A stretch of 64,000 bases of DNA from Roseivivax marinus (lineage in GTDB: Bacteria; Pseudomonadota; Alphaproteobacteria; Rhodobacterales; Rhodobacteraceae): the NCBI RefSeq assembly GCF_900109705.1, contig NZ_FOAI01000005.1, positions 1 to 64,000 on the forward strand. The letters are read 5' to 3'. The number at the start of each line of letters is the position of its first letter. The first letter of the stretch is position 1. The notes below the pieces were generated by a model. That model worked only from the letters and a program-made list of their open reading frames with translations, was not told the origin of the DNA and did not search any database. This document shows, one piece after another, positions 1-9,399 of the stretch. Made by a program: the position numbers and the translations under genes.

Positions 1-315
1 CCGCGGTTGCCCGAAAGCTCGTAACCATCGCGAACGCGCTGTGCAGGAACCGTCAGAAATGGGCCGCTCCGGCTACCTGACAGATACAGTTGCTAGCTCT
101 GAGCCCTGATCCTAAGCTCCTGAGCGGCAGTCGGAATTATAGCAGGGGGCAAGGAAGATAATATTTACGTATTTTATTTTATTCACGCGAAAATTTTATT
201 CAAAATTTTCTAATTAATTTTGGCTGAAAAAGTTACGATGTTTTTTCCAACAGTGCATTAATAAGCCCTGATGTCGGACAGCTGCCGTCTAACATTCAGA
301 TGATGTTCCGCCCTG
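1..315. other. Non-coding leader upstream of the RTX glycosidase-like gene
   Basis: No convincing reading frame. Bases 1-140 are G+C-rich like the rest of the window; about 140-280 is strikingly A+T-rich with runs of A and T. This is the kind of segment that carries promoters and is often bound by xenogeneic silencers. It contains the perfect inverted repeat at 189-210. Confidence 0.6.
189..210. repeat. Perfect 9-bp inverted repeat in A+T-rich leader
   Basis: GAAAATTTT at 189-197 is followed by a 4-nt spacer and its exact complement AAAATTTTC at 202-210. It lies about 110-120 bp before the first gene. It could be a protein-binding site or a hairpin; no consensus I know was matched. Confidence 0.6.
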
Positions 316-2706
316 GTGTTTCCGGGGATGGTTATGGACTTGCACGCAACTAACGTTTCGGCTTGGAGCTTTAAATCGGATCTGTTTGGTGGCAACATTA
401 TTGCACACAGAGACAGCCTGAACTTTGGGAGTCTAGAAGAATTAGCAGGCGATCTGGGAGTTACGAACCTAAGGTATCCCGGGGGATCTCTGACCGAATA
501 CTACTTCGACATCTCTCAGCCGGACGCGGCAACTGCAACCCATCGTGAAAGTGGTGAAATTGTAGATTTCGTGAGCCTGTCAAGCTTTGCGGAAATGGCG
601 TCAGAAATCGGCGCAAGTGCGACCATCGTGATCCCGACGGCACGGTTCCTGTCTGTAGCGCGGGACCCGACTGGCAACCGACGGCCGAGCTTCGACGAGA
701 CCGAACTCCGCGAGTTCGTGCGCGACACGCTGACCGGTGAATACGGGCCTCTTTTAGTCGACGCATTCGAGATTGGCAACGAATACTGGGGCAGCGGGCA
801 GATGTCGGCGCGCGAATACGGGCGCTTGGCTGGTGAGATGGCTGTGATCATCAACGACGAGATCGCACAGATCAATTCCATCCACGGTTGGGGCATGGAA
901 CCGGACGTGGTGATCCAGGTCGGTGCAAACCACAGCCACTCCGACCTTCGGGAGGTGTTCAGGAACATGCCGACTGAGCAGGTCCTGCAAATCCTCACGA
1001 ACGACTACGGTGTAGAGAATGCCCATACCGCGGCAAACAACGATGGCAGTTTCAATTGGGGAATTCTCAACAATCTCATCCTGCTGTCGGAGTTGCAGCA
1101 TGCCGGGGCAGAAGCGGCGGTCTCGGGCGTCGTGTTCCATCTCTATTCCAAAGAGCCGGATCTCCCTAACCAACGAGAGTACAATTTCTGGCTCATTGAC
1201 ACATTTTGGAAGCCGGTGTTCGCCGAACTTGCTATCTACGTTTCTGAATGGAACGTCTCAGGAGTGACCGGCTTCCGTGAACGTGGACAGGACTACGGAC
1301 TATTCCAGGCAAGCGAAATGATCCAGATCCTCGAGGAGATGGCATCTCGAGATGTGGTCTCCGCGAATGTATGGCCTCTTCTCCAGAATACGGCGAACGC
1401 ACTGAGCTACGGCCGGGTTTATGACGGGCTTTCGTTTCCCGGCGCGGTCTATGCGGAATTATCGGGCCGACTGGAAGGGTTTCAGGCACTCGATCTGACG
1501 CCCGGAGACGGTGAGGCGGACGAGGTAGAGATGCAGACTGACGGCTACAATCTTCATGCCTATGTCAGCGAAAATGCTCTCGAACTCGTACTCTTCTCTT
1601 CGGGAGAAGGCAGCCGCAACGTCGAACTCGACCTTTCCGCTATTCTGTCGAATTATGACGCCTCGCGTGCCACCTCGCTGGCTTACCTCCCGGGAGAGGC
1701 CATCGGAGACAGCAGCGCTTCGTTTGGACGATCCTCCGAAAGCGGCTGGTCCGACCCCGGTGATCTTTCTGTCTCCCATATGCTCATGAACGGAGAGGCC
1801 GTGTTCCTCAGCTTTGAGGGCGCGGTGTTCACACCTGCCATCGCATCGCAGATCATCAACGTACCCGTCTCGCCCGATCCTTGGTCCGAAAGTTCGGATG
1901 GTCAGCATTTAGTGGGAGGTGAGAACTCAGATCTCGTGCACGGCCATGAAGGTGATGACCGCATCTACGGGCAGGCCGGAAACGATACCCTTGATGGTGG
2001 TCCGGGCGCCGATACAATTGCCGGCTCGCATGGCGCCGACGTACTGCGGGGAGGAGAGGGCAACGACAGCCTCGGAGGGGGGGCGGGACATGACAGTATT
2101 ACCGCAGGCTATGGAAGCGATACTGTCGGTGGTGGCCAGGACAACGATACCGTGCTCGGCGGCAGCGGAAACGATGTCGTGGCCGGGGGGGCTGGTAACG
2201 ACTCGCTTCATGGCGACGACCACAGTGACGAAATCGGCGGTGGTGCTGGCGATGACTGGGTCTCCGGAGATGCAGGTCACGACAATCTAGGTGGTGGATA
2301 CGGCAACGATACGCTCTATGGGAGCAGCGGTCATGACCGTATCGGGGGCGGTACTGGCGCCGATCTCATATTTGGAGGCTCCGGGAACGACTTTCTGGCC
2401 GGAGGCAGCGGACGCGATGAGCTATGGGGCGGCAATGAGGACGATACGCTGAACGGCGGTAACGGCGACGACACTCTGATAGGGGGCGGTGGAGCGGATG
2501 TTTTTCTGTTTAACGAGGGCCCCGGTATAGGGCATGATCGAATCGAGGACTTCGAGATGGGCGTGGATCTGATCCGGTTTGCGGGAATCCAACGATATTC
2601 TCTTGATATCTCTCATTCCGGGCGTGATCTCCTGATCGAAACGGGATCCGGGTCCGTGACACTCGTCGACTTGGGCCCGGCCACACTTGACGAGATCTTG
2701 GTTTAG
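316..2706 (+). CDS. Secreted RTX protein with N-terminal glycoside-hydrolase-like domain
   Basis: 796 residues from GTG at 316; in-frame ATGs at 328 and 334 are equally possible starts. Residues about 10-400 look like a retaining clan-A type glycoside hydrolase: the acid/base candidate is E156 in EIGNEYW and the nucleophile candidate E311 in YVSEWNVS. A beta-rich linker follows to about 530. Residues about 535-740 are many copies of the RTX calcium-binding nonapeptide (GGxGxDxxx), ending in a typical RTX C-terminus (DVFLFNEG, then DRIEDFEMGVDLIRF). There is no N-terminal signal, which fits type I secretion, but no HlyB/HlyD pair is in the window. Base composition is lower in G+C than its neighbours and insertion-sequence debris follows directly, so acquisition by transfer is likely. 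Substrate unknown; the GH family is not assigned. Confidence 0.8.
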   Translation: MFPGMVMDLHATNVSAWSFKSDLFGGNIIAHRDSLNFGSLEELAGDLGVTNLRYPGGSLTEYYFDISQPDAATATHRESGEIVDFVSLSSFAEMASEIGASATIVIPTARFLSVARDPTGNRRPSFDETELREFVRDTLTGEYGPLLVDAFEIGNEYWGSGQMSAREYGRLAGEMAVIINDEIAQINSIHGWGMEPDVVIQVGANHSHSDLREVFRNMPTEQVLQILTNDYGVENAHTAANNDGSFNWGILNNLILLSELQHAGAEAAVSGVVFHLYSKEPDLPNQREYNFWLIDTFWKPVFAELAIYVSEWNVSGVTGFRERGQDYGLFQASEMIQILEEMASRDVVSANVWPLLQNTANALSYGRVYDGLSFPGAVYAELSGRLEGFQALDLTPGDGEADEVEMQTDGYNLHAYVSENALELVLFSSGEGSRNVELDLSAILSNYDASRATSLAYLPGEAIGDSSASFGRSSESGWSDPGDLSVSHMLMNGEAVFLSFEGAVFTPAIASQIINVPVSPDPWSESSDGQHLVGGENSDLVHGHEGDDRIYGQAGNDTLDGGPGADTIAGSHGADVLRGGEGNDSLGGGAGHDSITAGYGSDTVGGGQDNDTVLGGSGNDVVAGGAGNDSLHGDDHSDEIGGGAGDDWVSGDAGHDNLGGGYGNDTLYGSSGHDRIGGGTGADLIFGGSGNDFLAGGSGRDELWGGNEDDTLNGGNGDDTLIGGGGADVFLFNEGPGIGHDRIEDFEMGVDLIRFAGIQRYSLDISHSGRDLLIETGSGSVTLVDLGPATLDEILV

Positions 2707-2743
2707 GATTCCCCTTGAGACGAACCGTCAAGGACGGACGGGC

Positions 2744-2830
2744 GACTGGATCGCATTTGACAACACCCGCCGGCTGCATCAGGCGCTCGGAATGAAGACA
2801 CCCGCCGCGACGTTCGAATTAGCGGCATAA
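2744..2830 (+). pseudogene. C-terminal fragment of an IS3/IS481-type transposase
   Basis: The frame reads DWIAFDNTRRLHQALGMKTP and ends AATFELAA then TAA. This is the conserved tail of rve-type integrase/transposases (usual form YNxxRPHQALGMKTPA). Only about 29 codons remain and there is no upstream catalytic core. Remnant of a lost insertion sequence. Confidence 0.7.
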
Positions 2831-2900
2831 CATGAGCAGGTTCTGCTGGGTCAATACCCGGCCGCGCCCCTACTTTCCTATGTCCCATGGGCGCCCCCGC

Positions 2901-3060
2901 GTGGGTGACAAACGTGTTCTCAGCGGCATTAAATTCATCAATCGCAAGGGGCTACGCTGGCGGGGCGCGCCCCGAAAATACCGTCCGAACAAGACGCTCT
3001 ACAATCTTTGACTCAGTTGGAGCCGCATAGGCGTGTTCGCGCGGATCATGGAGGGGGCTC
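2901..3060 (+). pseudogene. IS5-family transposase remnant with in-frame stop
   Basis: The frame reads DKRVLSGIKFINRKGLRWRG, then APRKYRPNKTLYNL, then a TGA stop at 3009-3011, then LSWSRIGVFARIMEG in the same phase. This matches the N-terminal region of IS5/IS427-type transposases, where the usual text is GLRWRDAPREYGPHKTLYNRW and GVFARIMEGL. Homology ends abruptly about 20 bp before the IS256 left end. Not functional. Confidence 0.75.
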
Positions 3061-3079
3061 GCTGCCGAGCAGGCCGATT

Positions 3080-3108
3080 GGATAGTGTCCCGGGGCGTGG
3101 TGTAGGAG
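3080..3108. repeat. Left terminal inverted repeat of the IS256-family element
   Basis: Begins GGATAGTGTCCCGGGG. All 29 bp are the exact reverse complement of 4452-4480. Confidence 0.9.
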
Positions 3109-3137
3109 CGCCGACCTTCGGAGAGGTCCGAGCCTGA

Positions 3138-4340
3138 TCAGGTGGCCATGGCGGGCAACCTGATGTCGGGATTGTCGGTGACGCGCGCGAGCGTTTCAAG
3201 GCTCATGTATCTCCTCGCAACGGTCCATTCGTCGTTGGTCTCGAGCATCAGCGCGCCGACGAGCCGGACTACGGCCGCGTCGTTGGGGAAGATGCCGATG
3301 ACGTCGGATCGGCGCTTGATCTCCCGGTTCACCCGCTCAAGCGGGTTCGTGGACGCGATCTGGGCCCAGTGCTCACGAGGGAAGTCCATGTAGGCGAGGA
3401 CATCATCCCGGGAGCTCTCCAAGAGCGTGCCGAGCTTGGGCTGCTTCTCCCCGAGCGCCTCCGTGACGGCATCCCACTGGGCTTCGGCATCCGCCTTGTT
3501 CTCTTGGGCGAAGATCGTCTTCAGCATCGCGGCCACCGCTGTGCGCTGCTTCGCCGGGGCATGCGCGAGCGCGTTGCGCATCCAGTGAACGCGACACCGC
3601 TGGTGCGTCGCATCGAACACTCGCCAGGCAGCAGCCCGCAGCCCCTTGTGGTCGTCGGCCACGACCAGCTTCACACCGCGCAGGCCACGGTCGGCGAGAG
3701 ACCGCAGGAAGTCCGTCCAGAACGTCTCCGCCTCGGACGGACAGGTGGCAACGCCGAGAACCTCACGCTTGCCGTCCTCGTTGACCGCGACGGCGATTAT
3801 CACAGCGCGGCTGACGATCCGTCCGCCCTCACGCACCTTCACGTAGGTCGCGTCGAGCCAGAGATAGGGCCAGGCCCCCTCGAGCGGGCGAGAGAGGAAG
3901 GCGTTCACCCGCTCGTCGATTTCGACGCAGAGGCGACTGACCTGGCTCTTCGACATGCCGCCCGCGCCCATGGCCTTCACCAGATCGTCCACGGAGCGCG
4001 TGGAAACACCTTGGACGTAGGCCTCCTGGATCACCGCCACGAGCGCCTTCTCGGCCGTGCGGCGCGGCTCCAGGAAGCTGGGAAGGTAGCTTCCCTTCCT
4101 CAACTTCGGGATCTCCAGCGCGATCCGCCCGGCACGGGTGTCCCAATCGCGGTCACGGTAGCCGTTGCGCTGGACTTCCCGCAGGGGCGAACGTGCGCCC
4201 TTCGCGGCGCCGGTTCGCTCTTCCACCTCTGCTTCCATGATCCGCTCGGCCGCGAAGGCCAGCATCTCGCGGACGAGATCGCCGTCAGCCTGCTTCTCAA
4301 CCAGCTCGATCAGCGTTATTCTGTCGTCGGTCATCGTCAT
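3138..4340 (-). CDS. IS256-family transposase
   Basis: 400 residues of the mutator-type DDE family, intact. Catalytic acids are visible in [10 protein letters not shown] (first Asp), [10 protein letters not shown] (second Asp) and [13 protein letters not shown] (Glu). The zinc-knuckle-like CRVHWMRN motif typical of the family is present. The start is set at ATG 4340 (MTMTDDRIT), preceded by AACGGAG; an upstream in-frame ATG at 4367 lacks a ribosome site. The element is probably mobile, since repeats and enzyme are both complete. Confidence 0.92.
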   Translation of the reverse strand: MTMTDDRITLIELVEKQADGDLVREMLAFAAERIMEAEVEERTGAAKGARSPLREVQRNGYRDRDWDTRAGRIALEIPKLRKGSYLPSFLEPRRTAEKALVAVIQEAYVQGVSTRSVDDLVKAMGAGGMSKSQVSRLCVEIDERVNAFLSRPLEGAWPYLWLDATYVKVREGGRIVSRAVIIAVAVNEDGKREVLGVATCPSEAETFWTDFLRSLADRGLRGVKLVVADDHKGLRAAAWRVFDATHQRCRVHWMRNALAHAPAKQRTAVAAMLKTIFAQENKADAEAQWDAVTEALGEKQPKLGTLLESSRDDVLAYMDFPREHWAQIASTNPLERVNREIKRRSDVIGIFPNDAAVVRLVGALMLETNDEWTVARRYMSLETLARVTDNPDIRLPAMAT

Positions 4341-4451
4341 CTCCGTTCTTGGTTCAAGGTCTCGCAACCCGAACCTTCACGAAGATCGACGATGGCCGCC
4401 AGCGTCACACCCGGCCACGCGCTGCGCTACGCCGGGGGCTCCGCGCGCGGC

Positions 4452-4480
4452 CTCCTACACCACGCCCCGGGACACTATCC
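4452..4480. repeat. Right terminal inverted repeat of the IS256-family element
   Basis: Ends CCCGGGACACTATCC. Exact complement of the left repeat at 3080-3108. Beyond it, 4481-4664 holds no gene; it is the remaining leader of psd. Confidence 0.9.
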
Positions 4481-4664
4481 GGGCTCAGGTTGCTCAGCCG
4501 ACGGTTGTGAAGTACGCGGACAGTGAGATGACCTCGCAGTACGGCCGAAAATAACCGCAGGTCCGGGGCCGTGCGTTTTCGATCGAAGCCGGGACACGGG
4601 GGCAATTCCGTTCGACGCGTCGATTGCGCGCAGATGGCAGCATAGCATTGAGGTATCGCTTCCC

Positions 4665-5351
4665 GTGAACATGGTCTCGACCTTCGTGAAACCGATGCAC
4701 CGCGAGGGCATTAGGTTTGTCGCAATCTTCGCGGCGGTAACCGCAGGATTGTTTTTCCTGACCCCGGTGGCTGGTTGGCTGGGCGTCGGCCTCACTGTCT
4801 GGTGCTACTATTTCTTCCGGGATCCGGAACGCGTGCCGCCCGAGAGGGACGACCTCGTGGTCAGCCCGGCCGATGGCATCGTGTCGCTGATCGAACCGGC
4901 TGTTCCGCCTGCCGAGCTCGGGATGGCGGCCACGCCCCTCACGCGTGTCAGCGTGTTCATGAACGTCTTCAATTGCCATGTGAACCGCGCTCCAGTGGCG
5001 GGACATGTCACAAGTATCGCCTACAGGCCCGGCAAGTTCTTCAACGCGTCTCTCGACAAGGCCAGCGCCGACAACGAGCGGAACAGTCTGTGCATTCGTA
5101 CCCCGGCCGGCGACGATCTGGCCGTCGTCCAGATCGCGGGGCTGGTGGCGCGCCGCATCGTCTGCTGGACCTCGGAAGGTGATGCGCTCGCGGCGGGGGA
5201 ACGTTTCGGTCTGATCCGCTTCGGCTCGCGGCTCGACGTCTATTTGCCCCCCGGGGTGAGCCCGAAGGTGCGCATCGGGCAAACGATGGTCGCGGGCGAG
5301 ACCGTGATTGCCGAACTCGCAGGAACGGCCGGACCCGGCCAGACGCCATGA
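4665..5351 (+). CDS. psd: Phosphatidylserine decarboxylase
   Basis: 228 residues, the short membrane-associated type. Decarboxylates phosphatidylserine to phosphatidylethanolamine. An N-terminal membrane segment (about residues 17-48) precedes FFRDPER and SPADG, both family hallmarks. The C-terminal RFGSRLD contains the Gly-Ser bond that self-cleaves to give the pyruvoyl cofactor. GTG 4665 has GAGG 11 nt upstream; ATG 4671 is an alternative that gives the more usual MVSTFVKP start. The stop overlaps the pssA start (ATGA), so translation is coupled. The IS256 element sits just upstream and may have replaced the native promoter. Confidence 0.93.
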   Translation: MNMVSTFVKPMHREGIRFVAIFAAVTAGLFFLTPVAGWLGVGLTVWCYYFFRDPERVPPERDDLVVSPADGIVSLIEPAVPPAELGMAATPLTRVSVFMNVFNCHVNRAPVAGHVTSIAYRPGKFFNASLDKASADNERNSLCIRTPAGDDLAVVQIAGLVARRIVCWTSEGDALAAGERFGLIRFGSRLDVYLPPGVSPKVRIGQTMVAGETVIAELAGTAGPGQTP

Positions 5352-6106
5352 CCGACAAACCACCGCGCAGACCGAGGTCGGAGATCCCGCTCATCCAGCT
5401 CGTGCCGAACATGCTGACGATCGCGGCCATCTGCGCCGGGCTCAGCGCGATCCGTTTCGGAATACAGGGCGATTTCACCCTCGCCGTGAAGCTGATCCTG
5501 GCGGCCTGCGTGCTCGACGGGCTCGACGGGCGTCTGGCGCGCGCGATGGACGCCGACAGCGCCATCGGTGCCGAACTCGACTCGCTCGCGGATTTTCTGA
5601 ACTTCGGGGTGGCGCCTCCGCTGGTGATCTACTTCTGGGGGCTGCAGAGCCAGTCCAGCATCGGCTGGATCTCCGTTCTCATCTTCGCGATCTGCTGCGT
5701 TCTGCGGCTCGCCCGGTTCAATGTCGGCACCAAGTCGGAGACGAAAGGCAAGGACGCCGCCTATTTCGTCGGCGTTCCGGCCCCCGCCAGCGCGATGCTG
5801 GCCATGCTGCCGATGTTCCTCTCCTTCGCCTTCACCGGCGCTCCGATACTGCACCCGGTCGGGATATCGCTCTATCTGTCCGTCATCGGCCTGCTGATGA
5901 TCAGCCGGGTCCCGACCTGGTCGTTCAAGACCACCACCATATCTCGTCGTAACGTGAAGGCTTTCCTGGTGGCGGTCGCGGTCGTCGGAGCGAGCGTTCT
6001 GACATTCGCCTGGGTCACGCTCGTTGCGCTTTGCATCGGCTACGTCGCCGTCGTCATCTGGGCACTTGTCACCAAGCCGCGCGCGGCGCAGTCGAAGGAC
6101 ACCTGA
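5348..6106 (+). CDS. pssA: CDP-diacylglycerol-serine O-phosphatidyltransferase
   Basis: 252 residues, multi-spanning membrane enzyme making phosphatidylserine from CDP-diacylglycerol and serine. The CDP-alcohol phosphatidyltransferase signature (DG-x2-AR-x8-G-x3-D-x3-D) is complete in [15 protein letters not shown] followed by [12 protein letters not shown]. Several hydrophobic helices follow. It overlaps psd by 4 nt and supplies its substrate; pmtA follows after 1 nt. Confidence 0.95.
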   Translation: MTDKPPRRPRSEIPLIQLVPNMLTIAAICAGLSAIRFGIQGDFTLAVKLILAACVLDGLDGRLARAMDADSAIGAELDSLADFLNFGVAPPLVIYFWGLQSQSSIGWISVLIFAICCVLRLARFNVGTKSETKGKDAAYFVGVPAPASAMLAMLPMFLSFAFTGAPILHPVGISLYLSVIGLLMISRVPTWSFKTTTISRRNVKAFLVAVAVVGASVLTFAWVTLVALCIGYVAVVIWALVTKPRAAQSKDT

Positions 6107-6107
6107 C

Positions 6108-6725
6108 ATGGATACCAACGCTGTCGAGACTTCCTATGCCCGCTGGGCGCCCATCTATGACCGGACGTTCGGGGCCATAACCGATGTCGGGCGGCGCAGG
6201 GCCGTAGAGTATGTCAATCAAAGGGACGGGGCGGTTCTGGAGGTCGGGGTCGGCACCGGGCTTGCGCTGCCGCATTACCGGAACGACCTGGAGGTTACCG
6301 GCGTCGACTACAGCGAGGAGATGCTGGGCAAGGCGCGCGACAAGGTCGATAGGATGCGCCTGACGCACGTTCGCGAACTCCGCCAGATGGACGCGCGGGA
6401 GATCGACTATCCCGATGCGCATTTCGACACCGTTGTCGCCATGCACGTCCTGTCGGTCGTGCCCGAGCCCGAAACGGTGATGTCCGAGATCGCGCGCGTC
6501 TGCAAACCTGGCGGCGAGGTTGTCGTGGTCAACCACTTCAAGCGGACGACGGGCGTACTGGCGATGCTGGAACGCGGCTTCGCGCCGTTCGCGAATACCC
6601 TCGGCTGGCATTCGGATTTTTCGGACGAGACCATTCTCGGAGAAAGCAGCTTGTCACCGGTCGAGCGCAAGTCCCTGCCACCGTTCGGCATGATGACCTT
6701 CATGACGCTTCGAAAGGCAGCGTGA
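6108..6725 (+). CDS. pmtA: Phosphatidylethanolamine N-methyltransferase
   Basis: 205 residues, class I SAM methyltransferase of the Rhodobacter PmtA type that methylates phosphatidylethanolamine to phosphatidylcholine. The SAM-binding loop is LEVGVGTGLALPHY (motif I); VTGVDYSEEML is motif II. The early YARWAPIYDRTFG is typical of the family. The start ATG 6108 is one base after the pssA stop. With psd and pssA this gives the complete serine-to-PE-to-PC route in one operon. The family assignment is strong; which methylation steps it performs is inferred. Confidence 0.88.
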   Translation: MDTNAVETSYARWAPIYDRTFGAITDVGRRRAVEYVNQRDGAVLEVGVGTGLALPHYRNDLEVTGVDYSEEMLGKARDKVDRMRLTHVRELRQMDAREIDYPDAHFDTVVAMHVLSVVPEPETVMSEIARVCKPGGEVVVVNHFKRTTGVLAMLERGFAPFANTLGWHSDFSDETILGESSLSPVERKSLPPFGMMTFMTLRKAA

Positions 6726-7092
6726 CCCATTGCCCATGATCGTACGACGCAAAGTATAATGAGGGCCTAAACGACGAGCGTTTTATTCTCAGTCGAGTTC
6801 AGGCTGCGGCGCTACAGAAAATCCGAAAGCCCGTGGGGCAGCTTGCCGGAAGCCCGGCCATTCCCGTGAAACCGACGAGCGACGGGCTATCGGTCGCGGC
6901 AGACCGGCGGCTCTTGTCCCAACGTTGCGTGCTTCCATCGCCTGATCCGGGGCAACCGACAACGCCAGCCTGACAAGCAGTGCCTCGCGTTTCGTTGCAT
7001 CCGTTCTGAAAAAAACCTAGGCAAGCGATCAATCGGTCCACCCGAGGAGGAGACGATGCAGGCCACGGTCGCGACCTGCATCGTCGCTTGGG
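6726..7092. other. 367-bp intergenic region between convergent operons
   Basis: No supported gene. Holds the tail of the pmtA operon and, at the right end, the hairpin 7053-7084 just beyond the molybdenum hydroxylase stop codon. Confidence 0.6.
7053..7084 (-). terminator. Hairpin after the molybdenum hydroxylase gene
   Basis: ACGATGCAGG at 7053-7062 pairs exactly with CCTGCATCGT at 7075-7084 across a 12-nt loop. It begins 9 nt after the stop codon at 7093. No T-tract follows, so it may be a stabilising hairpin rather than an intrinsic terminator. Confidence 0.45.
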
Positions 7093-9396
7093 TTAGGCCG
7101 TCGTGCCGATCGGCAGGTTGCGGCGACGCTCGCCGGTTGCCGCGGCGAGGCCGTTGGCGATGGCGGGCAGCACCGGCGGGACGCCCGGTTCGCCCACTCC
7201 GGTCGCGTGGACCGAGAACGGGTGCGGCACGATGTGTGTTACGACGTTGAGCGGGTAGTTGTCGGACCGCACCACGTCGTAGTCGTAGAAGTTCGACTGC
7301 ACGACCGCGCCGTTCTCGAAGGTGATCGAGGAGTGCAGAGCCGCCGTCATGCCCATGACCGCCGCCCCCTGCATCTGGCTCTCGATCCGCTCGGGGTTGG
7401 CGGCGTAGCCGCAATCGATCGCCATGTGCATCTCGGGCACGGTGATCCTGCCGTCGACCACCTTCACCCGTGCGGCGCAGGCCACGTAGGATACGAAGCT
7501 GCGGTGCGCGGCGAGGCCGATGCCCTCGCCCTCGGACAGGTCGCCCCCGTACCCGATCCCGTCAGCCGCGACCTCGAGCACATGGGCGAGCCGTCCGGTC
7601 TCGATCGGGAACTCCTTCATCGGTTCGCCGTAGTTCCAGAAGGTCTCGCCGAGGCCGGCGGCGACCGGATCCATCGTGCGCGGCGCGCCGATCAGCTCCA
7701 GCCACATGGTCTTCTGGTCCTTGCCGAGCTCCTGCGCGAGTTCGCCCACGAAGGAGCCGATGGCCCAGGCGTGCGGGATGTTCGACACCGCCCGGAACCA
7801 TCCTATGCGCGCATGGGCCATCGCCTTGCCGGTCTCGCAGCGCAGGTTCGGGACATCGAACGGCACGTCGGTCAGACCCATCCCCTGTTCCAGTGGCATG
7901 GCAAGCCCGGGATCGGGGGCGAAGGTGGACAGGATCGTCGGCGCGACCGAGCGGTGGTTCCAGCCGGTGACCTTGTCGTCGGCATCGAGCGCGACCTCGA
8001 TCCGCTCGGCCGAGGTCGTGTGCATGAAGGAATGCCGAACGTCGTCCTCGCGCGTCCACTGCACCCGCACGGGCGCACCGACCGCCTGGCTGAGCAGCGC
8101 GGCCTCCGTGACGAAGTCGGCCTTTGACTTGCGCCCGAAGCCGCCCCCCAGAAGCGTTACGTTGACCGTCACGTTCTCGGGCTCGAGCCCGACTGCCTTC
8201 GCGGCGTCGAGTCGCGTCTGGTAGGGGCTCTGGACCGGGGCCCAGATCTCGAGCTTGCCGTCGGCGTAATTCGCCAGCGCCGCGGGCGGCTCCATCGGGA
8301 TGTGCGCCATGTGGTTCTGCGTATAAGTCCGGGTGACGGTGCGTGCGGCCTCGCTGACCGCCGCGTCCCAGTCGCCCTGGTCACGCACCACGGTGCCCGG
8401 CTGCTCGGACGTTTCCAGCATCTCCTGCATGTAGCTTTCGGAGGTGTAGCTGCCGTTATCGCCGGCCTGCCACTCGATCCGTAGCGCGTTGCGCCCACGC
8501 TCCGCTGCCCACGTGTTCGCGGCGATCACGGCGATCCCGCCGAGCGGGGCGAAACCGACCGGGGCGGTCACGTAGGGCAGTTCGTGTGTCGACTCCACGC
8601 CGTCGATCGCGAGAGCGGCGCTGTCGTCATAAGAGGTCGCCTTGCCGCCGACGACCGGCGGACGGGCGATCACCGCGACCTTCATGCCGGGCAGCGTCAC
8701 GTCGGCGCCGTAGACCGCCTTGCCGGTGGTGATGTCGTGCAGGTCCGTGATCTGCACCTCGCCCTTGCCCATGTAGCGGAACTGGTCCTCGGTCTTGAAG
8801 ACGATCTCCTCGTGCGTGGGCACGGGCTGCGCCATCGCCGCCTCGGCCAGGTCGCCGAAGCCGAGCGTCGCACCCGCGGGTCCCGTCACCTGGTGGTTCT
8901 CGACGGTCACTTCGGAGACATCGACGCCCCATTCCTCGGCCGCTGCGCGCGCGAGCATCGTGCGCACCGCGCCGCCCATCCGCCGCGCGGTCTGTATATG
9001 ATGCCGCATGGAGCGCGAGCCGTCGGTGTTCTGGTTGCCGTATTTCGGCTCGTCACCCGGCGCCTGCACAATCTTCACGCGCGACCAGTCGGCTTCCATC
9101 TCGTCGGCCATGACCATCGGGATCGAGGTTCGGCTTCCGGTGCCCATCTCGGAGCGGTGCGCGACCAGCGTCACGGTGCCGTCCGCGTCGATCGAGATGA
9201 AGACGTGCGGGTCGTCGACGAGGCCGTTTTCCATGGCTTCGCCGCCGGTCGGGTAGGGCTCGAATGCATCTGCACGCGATGCGAACGCCCCCAGCGCGAA
9301 GGCGCCGGTGATACCCAGAAAGCCGCGGCGCGACACCTTGAGAAGCGTGGCGGGCAGCGGGGCGGCCGTAAGTGCGGGATCAAGATATTTCAGCAT
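7093..9396 (-). CDS. Periplasmic molybdenum hydroxylase large subunit (IorB-like)
   Basis: 767 residues, molybdopterin cytosine dinucleotide-binding subunit of the xanthine oxidase family, closest in layout to isoquinoline 1-oxidoreductase beta or periplasmic aldehyde dehydrogenases. The N-terminus carries a Tat signal, SRRGFLGITGAFALGAFA. The catalytic glutamate lies in GVGEPGVPP near the C-terminus, and the family motif GGGFGRKS is present. It would hydroxylate an aromatic N-heterocycle or aldehyde. The [2Fe-2S] subunit is 3 nt upstream. No FAD subunit or cytochrome c partner is adjacent, so the electron acceptor is unknown. Confidence 0.85.
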   Translation of the reverse strand: MLKYLDPALTAAPLPATLLKVSRRGFLGITGAFALGAFASRADAFEPYPTGGEAMENGLVDDPHVFISIDADGTVTLVAHRSEMGTGSRTSIPMVMADEMEADWSRVKIVQAPGDEPKYGNQNTDGSRSMRHHIQTARRMGGAVRTMLARAAAEEWGVDVSEVTVENHQVTGPAGATLGFGDLAEAAMAQPVPTHEEIVFKTEDQFRYMGKGEVQITDLHDITTGKAVYGADVTLPGMKVAVIARPPVVGGKATSYDDSAALAIDGVESTHELPYVTAPVGFAPLGGIAVIAANTWAAERGRNALRIEWQAGDNGSYTSESYMQEMLETSEQPGTVVRDQGDWDAAVSEAARTVTRTYTQNHMAHIPMEPPAALANYADGKLEIWAPVQSPYQTRLDAAKAVGLEPENVTVNVTLLGGGFGRKSKADFVTEAALLSQAVGAPVRVQWTREDDVRHSFMHTTSAERIEVALDADDKVTGWNHRSVAPTILSTFAPDPGLAMPLEQGMGLTDVPFDVPNLRCETGKAMAHARIGWFRAVSNIPHAWAIGSFVGELAQELGKDQKTMWLELIGAPRTMDPVAAGLGETFWNYGEPMKEFPIETGRLAHVLEVAADGIGYGGDLSEGEGIGLAAHRSFVSYVACAARVKVVDGRITVPEMHMAIDCGYAANPERIESQMQGAAVMGMTAALHSSITFENGAVVQSNFYDYDVVRSDNYPLNVVTHIVPHPFSVHATGVGEPGVPPVLPAIANGLAAATGERRRNLPIGTTA

Positions 9397-9399
9397 GGC

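Larger units (their letters stand above)
3080..4480 (-). mobile_element. Complete IS256-family insertion sequence, 1,401 bp
   Basis: Bounded by perfect 29-bp terminal inverted repeats (3080-3108 and 4452-4480) enclosing one intact transposase gene. IS256 elements normally create 8-9 bp target duplications. The flanks here (AGGCCGATT on the left, GGGCTCAGG on the right) do not match, so flanking DNA was probably rearranged after insertion. The right end lies about 185 bp upstream of psd. Confidence 0.9.

Noticed and set aside
2293-2500. CRISPR-like periodic repeats in the RTX gene
   Set aside because: The period is 27 nt or multiples, in frame and degenerate; it encodes calcium-binding nonapeptides and is not a repeat-spacer array.
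6887-7414. Minus-strand open frame overlapping the end of the molybdenum hydroxylase
   Set aside because: Arg/Gly-rich out-of-frame reading of the C-terminus of that gene.
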